Origin: Zygnema cylindricum
Taxonomy: Eukaryota; Streptophyta; Zygnematophyceae; Zygnematales; Zygnemataceae
Assembly: GCA_037447655.1 (NCBI GenBank)
Contig: JBBHKE010001412.1
Span: 26,579-90,578, forward strand
Direction: 5' to 3'
DNA length: 64,000 nt
Below, piece by piece: positions 55,664 through 64,000 of the stretch (position 1 is the stretch's first letter; the number at the start of each line of letters is the position of its first letter). The notes below the pieces were generated by a model. It ran no database searches, was not told where the DNA came from, and was given only the letters and a program-made list of their open reading frames with translations. Position numbers and translations under genes: made by a program.

Positions 55664-57602
55664 CAAAAACATTTCGTAATGTAAATTGAATTTCAGGTCT
55701 AAGCGTACTTTCGCATGTGCTAAAGTAACAATTATTTTCTGTCGTTTTCCTCTACAACTTAGAAAAGAACGAGAAAATCCGCAACCGTACCAAAAAATAG
55801 AGATTACCACCATACAAGTTGCGTTATCCTGAAACTTTTTATGTAATGCAGAGCGCGATGCAATTTGTCGTCTAGCGAATTTCGACCCGCTTTCGCGTCC
55901 TTCCAGCTCATGTTCAAACTTTGCATAAAATCACCCCGCGAGGTGATTTGAAAGAAAGTTTTATAAGGTGAGAGAATAAGCAGATGCTGTCGCACGTGTC
56001 GGAAGTTTTTTACAATTTTTGTGCGCGGAGTACCTATAAAAAACCCACTGCACGTTTCCAGCCTGTGCGTGACTTTTTCCCCCGCGTTTGCGTTTGTGCG
56101 TGACTGTTTTCCGTGCGCTTTTTTCCGTACAGGGGCTGTGGAGGGGGTCTCTGCCAACTAACGCCATTTTGCAAAAGCGAAGTTCGTGAAAGAGCCTCTC
56201 TCTCTCCCTCTCCCACTACATCGTCTATCTCACAACTTTTGCAAAGAAAAACGTCAATAATGGTTTCAAATGAAAGATCTCTAAAAACGATTTCTTTTGA
56301 CTATCTTTGGCGTATTTTGATGGCAAGTAGAGTGAGAAAAGACTATAAAACAAAATCGAGAATCCATGTCGAAAAGTTTTAGAATTTGTGACGTCGACAC
56401 TATCATAATTTGAGCGTGATGTCAAAATGTCACAAAATCTAAACATCTACAATGTCACAAATAGCTAGACGTCTACAACCGTCGCTATTTTTTAAACGTC
56501 ATCAATTGTAGCGAGTTTTGGAGTCGTCTACAACCGTCACAAATTACACCCACGTCTACATCCGTCACAATGGAAAGTAATGATTTCATTTCTTTACATA
56601 CGAATGCTTTGAAAGTAGTACGGAAAATTTTCACTAAAAACACGTGGCTACTTTGAATAGTTTAATAAAAGTAGAGTTAAGGCAGAAACATTCATTTTGT
56701 AAACATTAAATAGTATTTCAGGTCCAAGGGCCGAAATTTAGGGGCGCCAATAGATTGGTACCGACGGTAATAGCGGTTTGGACTTTGGAGTATACTTCAG
56801 TTGGTATTGATTCGAATGCAAACACGACACCTGATATTTGGCATTTGTGCCGAATATTCGAACTCGTTCGAATGTGCCACATTTCTAATCGGAGTTGAAG
56901 AAATTTGTTGATGAGGATATGATCTTATAACAATATGGAAAAGGAATTAGGATCCTGACGTCGCCGAATGTTCTAGCCGAATATTCACCGTACCCGAATG
57001 GGGTTTTAGCGAATGCAATGACTAAGATATTTGAAACGCATCAATTGCAACATAGCCAACAAAGTCATCAATACTTCAAAATAGTTTCGATGCACAATCA
57101 CAAACAGTGGTATATTCATGCAAAGGCCAAAATATAAGCCATTCAAAGCCACAGACAATCACTTAGAAAACCACAACTAAAATACTTTAAATAATAAATT
57201 TGATTGTGTCTAAATAGAAATTAAAATGGAACATACGGTTGAACAGTATCTCCATAAGGGCACAGTTATAATTTCAAATCTTTAATAGTAACCATATCAA
57301 TACAAATGATTTAATCACTTGCAGATTTAAAATAATCTGTAATAATACTAATCTCATGAACTTTCGGGCGACTTTAAAAAGGTAGCCATTTTGTTGCTTG
57401 CATTTGTTCCTATTTTTTTAAAAATTTATCTTCACCCTCTAAAATAAGTCTAAATAGAACGTTTTCACCATCGATAATACTACTGTGTAAATGCTTCGGA
57501 AGAGAGAGGAAGGATTTAAAAGGTTCAAAATACCAATGAACACCATTTCAAAGTCAATAACCTGCTTTTGATAACCTTCGACAATTTCATCAACATCCTT
57601 TT
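55664..57602. other. Gene-free DNA with transposon subterminal words
   Basis: At 56390-56585 GTCTACAACCGTCAC-type words recur at least six times, like those in the 12835-13781 element. At 56700-56790 a segment resembles the right subterminal part of family-1 elements (GGGGCGCCAATAGATTGG). The rest shows no recognised feature. Confidence 0.45.
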
Positions 57603-60600
57603 TTATCGGCCCCCATAGGTTTCCGAAAGTGGAGCAAATTGGTTTAGATCCTTGTTTTTCATGTTTGTGTCTAAATAAGGTATCGAAATTACTGAATCAC
57701 TACCTTCGCCAGAAAACAAAAGTTGTGTTTCGGAAACTCCTAAAAGTATATTTTTGACCTGTCCAAGACGATGAGCGACTTCCTCCATACTTGGTCGATA
57801 TCTTCCGGCTCTTTCAATACAAACTGATGCCACTTTTACCAAGCTTTTCATCGCTTCTTCGTCATAATTTCCCATCCTCGGGTCCACAATCGGGCCGATA
57901 TCGTTCAAGTACGGTTGCACCTGCATAAGAAAGAAAAGAAAGAAAAGAAAGAAAACAAAAAGTAAGAAAAAAGGACAAAAACAATGAGTCAAATCAATAG
58001 TTGGAGCGGAACTAAATTTTTAGGTCTGCAATTCTTCTCGACTTCTGTTGAGTACCAAGACACTAAATACAAGTCACATTCGTGAAAAATAACCTTGAGT
58101 AACATATTAAAACCACGTGTTACATTTGTTTCACCTGATTTCATTGTCAACGCCCATTTTGTTTCATAGAGTTGTAAACACCCAGAAAAAAATCATAACA
58201 CATGCACAAAAAATAATGATCAATTATAAATATACATTCAAGCATAAAAAACATATTAACCATAAACAGGCACAAAGACTGGTAAAATATACATCCATTC
58301 AAGAAATTGTATTGAAGTATTCTTTACTGAGTATGTCGGGTGGGCATTTTGATGCTGATATCACTAATATAACAAGCTTCCACGTCACCCAACCCTAAAT
58401 AAAAACACATTATCCTAATTCCACACTATCCGAATTAGTGTAGTCGACTCAGGTTCCACATTCACGAAGTATTCCTAGCTCATAATGATCGATTGAAATT
58501 ATATGCTAGCATCATTAAACTTTCTACTCTAACAACAATGAACAGTACCATGTTGTACTATTATGTACATCACTACTAGGTTTTAGCAAAAGATAACCAA
58601 GGCCCTTTCCAAAATTTCAAAGATATTTTTAAAACCTTCCAAGATTTTATAACACAGAGACTTACTGTGGTATTATTTCCAAAGCAGAAATATAGAGGGC
58701 TTACCCAATTTGGTAAACTTATCAAATTTGATTCGTCAGGATCAGTAATAGTTTCTTCTCTGATCAGAGCCGGTTTTGCAGTGATAAGTTCAAATATAAC
58801 AACTCCAAAACTGTTACAAACACACCGGGAAAAACATTTAAACCAATATAATCAGAAGAAAAAATTGGGAGAACATAGATTTATACCATAGAGGAGTTCA
58901 TTCGCCATTTGTTGAGAACCGCGAATTGTTTCGTGTGTGATTCAGTAAATGATTCAACAAAATTTATGGTTTTTGAATGAGCTTGCACAAAATGAAAAAT
59001 GTAAGAAGCTGAGAAAAAGAAATTACCGACAGTTTTACAGAAAAGACACCCTAATTTGACCTTAGCTGAAACAAAATACATAAAATGAACTGCGGAAAAA
59101 ACCTTCCCAAAAATAACACATCGACAATTGCAATAAATGGCCTATGTTGCAAACATGTCATCAAAATATGAACATTAAGATTGTAGAGAAGAGTGTTTAG
59201 GGATTATTTCACCTTTATCAATTGGACTTTATTTATCATCAGGAGATTATAACAGGTGTATGGAACATGCTTTTAAAGAACGCACTTGACATCTCAATAT
59301 ATGTTACCTTATGTAAACAAAAGACTTCCTTACGCTACTCAACAAATATTGTTGAAATACAATTAAAGCATTCTTTAGTTTTCTACACTACTTTAGAGTC
59401 ATACACGCTACGCTATTAGTCTATTACTGTGGTTTAACGTTTTGTACTTTACTTCGTGGATTGTACAAAAATTTGTACGTGTTGATGATTTTTTCGTGGG
59501 AATCCTTTTTGTCTTTGATTCCTTTTACCGTAACTAGTTATACCTTCCTAAGTCACGCTTAGATTAGATGTACCTTTTAAGAGCCTTTTCGGCTACCTCT
59601 TTACTCTGTCTTACTAAAGGATTTCCTTGTGTCTTCGTGTAATTTTATTCAATTGATAACACACAAACGACAAACCTTTCCCTTGTTTTCTTTGTTTGCC
59701 GTTACTCTCTCTTGTCTCTTCTATCTCAGCCTTCTTTTCTCTTTTGGCCTCTTTTGCTATTTTGTCATATTAGCTCTTTTGGCCTTTCATGGCCACTCAT
59801 TCAATAAATGTCACCCTATTTAAACAAAATAATCGTCCTTTTACAATTACCTTATCTATACAAAAAAGCATGTGTTGATGTCATCACTATATATTACCTT
59901 GTTTAAAGAAAGATACCCTCCTTTCTCAGTTACGGCACCTAAATAATGATACTTTTTTGCCATACTCTCTGCATTCTAAACAAAACAACTTTACTTTCAC
60001 ACTCTCCTTAAGAGCTGAAAATCCCATCTCCCAGACAGAACAGACTCGTACCTGTAGACATCACTTTTGGCAGTGACTTGGTAGTTGGTGTAATACTCGG
60101 GGTCAATATAACCAGGAGTTCCTGCCACACGAGTTTTTATAGCCTCTTCTGCGGAGCCTGTGGGGTTATCTTTCACAAGTCCAAAATCTGCCACTTTCGC
60201 CTGAAAGGATAATGTGAAAAAACCTGTCAGAAATTTTAGGAATGCGAGAAAAACTTGCAGAGAAATTTTACATGTAAAAACCTGTCAGAATACTCCCGAA
60301 TGTAAATAACCTGCAAGAATATTTCTGCACGCAATAACATCTGCCAGGTTGCGTGTTAATTTTAAACCGCAAAATATTTTTGCCTGCAAAAAACTCTGTC
60401 AACAAAATCTGAATGTAAAAGAACCTCTCAGGATATTTCTGCACACACGAACATCTGTTAGAAAACTATGAATATAACGATACGGTCAAGAAAAAAAATA
60501 AAATTTTGAACTAAAATAACCTTGCCAGAAAATTTCTGCATGCAAAACAATTTGTCAAAATATTTCCGCAGGTAAAAATGCGAGCCGGAACAGTTCCGCA

Positions 60601-62197
60601 TGTAAAAGGATTAGCCAGAATATTTACATATGCCAAAAAGTGTATGATTATTTTTGCAAGCCAGAAAATCTCTCCGAAAATTTTTGGACGCAAAAGAATC
60701 TGTCGGAGTATTTTGCATGCCAAGGTTATCAGAATATTTCAAGCATGCAAAAAAAAATATATTTAGAATTTTTATGTATGGAAAGAAATCTGTCGGAAAA
60801 TTTCCGCATGTATCAGAATATTGAATAGTTATGTATGCCCAAAATTCTAATCAGAATTTTAATACATGCAAGACATCTCTCAGTATATTTCTGAAAATTT
60901 TCCCTGTCATGATATTCTGCATGCAAAAAAGTCTATCAGAATATTTTCGCACACAAAAAAAATATCAGAACATTAATGCATGGAAGAAAGTTTGTCGGAA
61001 AATTTCTGCAATATTAATAGCTTCGCATATAACGAACTTGTCATAATAATTATGTATTGAAAAAAAAAAGTCGCATAACCTCCAGAAACAATCCCTTTTT
61101 TTTAAACAAATGAACCACAATAACTTTAGTGCTAAGATTACCTTAAATCTGCAAAAAAAAAGGGGTGCGAAACATATTTTTCACATGATACTTCACACAG
61201 TAAAACAAGGTACAAAACAAACCAAACTAAAAAAAAAAAAAGTCGAAAAAAATAAAAATAACGCTTTCATTAGAACATTTTACACCAAACACCAGTCACA
61301 GTAAGAATTTCCAAAAACCTATCAATTTTTTCTTTGTAGATATTCCGTACCCACCCCATATATTGTCAAATCCATACTATCACGAAAAAAAACAAATCAA
61401 GATGGGGGAAAAAGCCTATATCACCTCATTTTTGAAGAGGAACCAAAAGACAATAATTCCTACAAATTAAACTACGAAACTGTGAATATCAGATATGAGA
61501 AAAACAATGATCGCGATGAGTTGTGATTTGTACCACTAAATTTCCGTCGAGCAAAATATTGTCCGATTTAATGTCTCGATGGATAAGAGGAGGAGTTGCA
61601 AATTTATGCAAATAAAGGAGACCTTCAGCCGCTCCGATAGCGATGTCCACTCGTTCTTCAAAAGTTAGAGTTCTTTCATTGGAGTCTGTTGCAAAAGAAT
61701 AAGAACGTGAAAGGAAAGGAAAGGAAATGAAAGGAAAAGGGAAGGGAAGGGAAGGAAGGGAAGGGAAGGGAAGGGAAGGGAAGGGAAAAGGAAAGAGATT
61801 GGAAGGAAAGAATAGAAAAGGAACAGAATAAAAGAAACAAAAAAAAAAAGAAAAAAAAAAAGGAAAGAATAGAAACAAAGTCAGTGCTCGAAGTAAAGGA
61901 AAAAATGCGTTTTAGTCGATAATAGTTTCAGATGGTAATTTCAAACACGTCCACGAAAACAAAATAAATAAAAAAAAATATTATACTTTACCTTCGTCAG
62001 GACGCAACATTCTCTTGAGACTATCATTTACCATGAACTCGTAAATCAAAATTTGTTCATTTTTTCGGTCACAGAATCCCAGAAGCTTCACAATATTGCT
62101 ATGGCTCATTTTCGAGATCAAAGACACCTGAAAAATAATCAAACCAAAATCAGCAAAAGTAGCTCATAAATAACGTCCTTTTCCTTTTTTTTGTGAA

Positions 62198-62235
<38 letters not shown>

Positions 62236-63895
62236 ATCTTTTCCGCTAGTTTTCTGTAAATTTTTTTTAAATTTTATTTTTGCCAATAAAAAAATATTTT
62301 TACAAAAAGTAGTGTGGACACATCAACTATGTAACACCGAAGATGGTGGACCCAAACTAAAGTATCTGTCGATTTCAGTATAAACCCAATTCTCGCTCTC
62401 TTTCCTTCGTTTTCTCCGAACAAGCCAACCATCTTTTTCAAGAATTCCAAAAACATTTTTAGGTAACCAAATGAACACGAAAACAAAAGAATAAGACATG
62501 ATCCCTACCTCTTGCTCAAAGTCACGGAGGCCTTTCAAAGAGATAGTTTTTGCCCTTTTTATGGCCCAAATTTCCCCATTAGGAGCTGTTCCCTTATAAA
62601 CAAATCCGTATCCTCCAACACCGAGTAAATTATCCTCGTTAAAATTATTAGTCGCCTGTCGAATATCTAAGAGAGGAATTTGTTTCACAAAACCTTCTCC
62701 GACTTTGATTTGAAGTTCGCTCTCTCTTTCACCTGAATCGGTAAAAAAGGACAAAAAAAATCTTTGTTAGTAGTTGTACGTTTTTTTTTTGTTATTTATT
62801 TTCTTTAAAGAACGAATTTTAGTGTTTAAGAGATTATTTGAAAAGTACTGGGAGAATTTGCTTGCCGAGTTTGAATTGTTTTAAGTGAATAAAGGGACCA
62901 ACAGATGGTTTTGTAAACAATGCGCATGCCCTGTGAGAGAGAGGGAGTGGGTCTGCGAGAGGGAGATGGAGAGGGAGAGGTACAGAGGTAGAGGGAGAGA
63001 GTGAGGGAGAGGGTGAGTAAGAACGAGAGAGAGAGGAGAGGGAGAGGGAGAGGGAGACGGAGAGTGGGAAGGAGAGGGCGAGGGGGAAGGCGGAGAGAGA
63101 GGGAGAGCGAAAGAGACGAAGAGAGATCATGTATCCAGGGTTTATATTGAAATGAACTGTGTGAAGCAAATGTGGTTACGAAATACAAACTGAACAAACT
63201 GAGTATCTATAAGCATTAATTCACCACTAAAATCATCTAACAATTATCTGATATAATCAAAAATTTGCCCAACTATACAACCTTATAAAAGATTAGCGAA
63301 ACTGTTCAACATAATCTGTTCAAAATTTGCTTGATTATTCAATAAAGTCAATATTTTCTCAGCAATCAAATCTCAGCTAAACTACCTAATTGAAAACATT
63401 TATAATTTGTTTATTTTTTAATTGATTATAAGATTCAGCTGGTTATCTAAACTAAAACATCTAGAAACTGTTCAATCAAATAGCTGATTAGAAACTGCTA
63501 AGGAAAATTTCCGGATAAACTGCGGAAAAAGAAAAAAGTGCCAAGTTTGAAAACTTACGATAACAAAACATGCACAAAACTATCAAGAGAGTTGTGAGAA
63601 AAAAGGCTCCCGAAACAACAACGACAATTAAAACAATCGTCCATGTTTTCAAGCCTGTTGAATACAAATTGGAAAGTAAACGATAAAAATTCTTAGAATG
63701 ATCAAAGCAAACACAATGATTAAAACACTCTCTCAAAAGCATTCCAAAAGGTTGAACATGCGACCCATGCCATTTTTTTTGTTCTCTTTCTAAATATTGC
63801 ATTACATGTCGGTTCCATTCAAAAAAAAAAATTAAATTTTGAGGCACAAGTTTTCTGTATTCCTAGAGAGTAGAGACCTTCCTTCTGGCATGTTG
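57603..63895 (-). CDS. LRR receptor-like kinase, 3' part (5' end outside window)
   Basis: Exons in gene order are 63895 to about 63850 (end of LRR region, uncertain), 63654-63559 (membrane segment), 62732-62509, 62127-61992, 61685-61534, 60200-60052, 58810-58705 and 57920-57603 (TAA). Phase is kept from the membrane exon onward. The membrane helix is WTIVLIVVVVSGAFFLTTLL. Kinase motifs are GVGGYGFVYKG, AIKRA (ATP Lys), HSNIVKLLGFC, IHRDIKSDNILLD (catalytic loop), VADFGLVKD, GTPGYIDPEYY (activation loop, P+1), DVYSFGVVIFELIT and RYRPSMEEVAHRL. All key residues are present, so it should be an active Ser/Thr kinase at the plasma membrane. The pattern PNGEIWAIKRAKTISLKGLR resembles LRR-RLK subfamily VIII-1 (the HPCA1/CARD1 group), by recollection, not by tree. 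The ligand-binding ectodomain is not in view. Confidence 0.9.
60205..61060. repeat. Degenerate 30-40 bp minisatellite in the kinase-gene intron
   Basis: About 20-25 diverged copies of a unit with core CTGTCAGAATATTTCTGCATG followed by CAAAA fill most of the intron between the exons ending at 61534 and starting at 60200. The repeat begins within a few bases of the acceptor at 60200/60201. Confidence 0.85.
61690..61870. repeat. GGGAAGGAAAG tract in the kinase-gene intron
   Basis: GGAAAGGGAAGG units lie beside the exon starting at 61685. The sense strand is therefore TTCCC-rich directly upstream of the acceptor. Confidence 0.85.
62201..62234. repeat. TG dinucleotide microsatellite
   Basis: About 17 TG units lie in the intron between the exons ending at 62509 and starting at 62127. 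Confidence 0.95.
62930..63130. repeat. GA/GGGA tract in the kinase-gene intron
   Basis: GAGAGGGAGAGG words fill about 200 bases of the intron after the membrane exon (sense strand CT-rich). A similar tract starts near 63900 and runs to the window end. Confidence 0.85.
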
Positions 63896-64000
63896 CTGTA
63901 AAGAAAGTGAGAAAGAGGGGGACAGGGAGAGGGAGATGGAGAGGGAGACAGGGAGAGGGAGAGGGAGAGTAGGAAAGAGGGGGGTCGAGAGCAAGAGGGA

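Noticed and set aside
58881-59081. Extra kinase exon (RGSQQMANELLYG-like reading near 58900)
   Set aside because: The exon ending at 60052 joins the exon starting at 58810 in phase to give the expected DVYSFGVV, so no exon is missing between them.
1-64000. CRISPR arrays, bacterial operons, rRNA or tRNA genes
   Set aside because: Repeats present are eukaryotic minisatellites and transposons without regular unique spacers. No rRNA sequence was recognised. A tRNA scan could not be run, and no cloverleaf was spotted by eye.

Overview
This is a stretch of a large, repeat-rich eukaryotic nuclear genome. Five genes or gene remnants with spliceosomal introns (GT-AG boundaries, reading phase kept across every junction I assembled) sit in AT-rich, transposon-filled DNA. 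The protein signatures point to the streptophyte (green plant) lineage. These are a plant-type ornithine aminotransferase ending in a CDRCGR tail, an IAH1-type GDSL esterase with a DFPHHS tail, a plant-type HIRIP3/CHZ histone-chaperone homologue, a small secreted leucine-rich-repeat (LRR) protein, and an LRR receptor-like kinase resembling subfamily VIII-1. Repeat-swollen introns and heavy transposon load would suit a charophyte alga or another large-genome early-diverging lineage, but the species cannot be fixed from the sequence alone.

Layout. 1717-4089 (minus): seven-exon secreted LRR protein, GC-rich, with one LRR per 72-81 nt exon. 5385-13781: transposon land with a TA-flanked terminal-inverted-repeat (TIR) element, then five PIF/Harbinger-like elements end to end sharing TTA sites, and a sixth at 12.8-13.8 kb. 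13975-21730: a decayed Ty3/gypsy LTR retrotransposon (minus) with intact LTRs, a 5-bp duplication, a primer-binding site and a polypurine tract. 21740-24828: four more DNA-transposon remnants nearly edge to edge. 24.8-29.7 kb: no recognised gene. 30253-34695 (plus): HIRIP3-like chaperone. 35579-36580: Mutator-like element with another element nested inside. 36.6-37.9 kb: LINE reverse-transcriptase remnant. 38776-41164 (minus): GDSL esterase with a likely inactivating stop. 42898-49002 (plus): complete ten-exon ornithine aminotransferase. 49694-49703: assembly gap. 49.7-57.6 kb: LINE and DNA-transposon debris. 57603-63895 (minus): 3' portion of the receptor kinase, whose ectodomain runs off the window.

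The five genes have no evident shared pathway. OAT acts in mitochondrial arginine/proline metabolism, HIRIP3-like in histone handling, the kinase and LRR protein at the cell surface or outside, and the GDSL enzyme in ester hydrolysis. The most unusual thing here is structural. Introns of the OAT, HIRIP3 and GDSL genes hold degenerate partial copies of the neighbouring exon edges, often as tandem units that include the splice site. Nearly every intron also carries its own private minisatellite or a pyrimidine-rich tract biased to the sense strand. This suggests that intron growth here proceeds partly by local tandem duplication across exon-intron borders.
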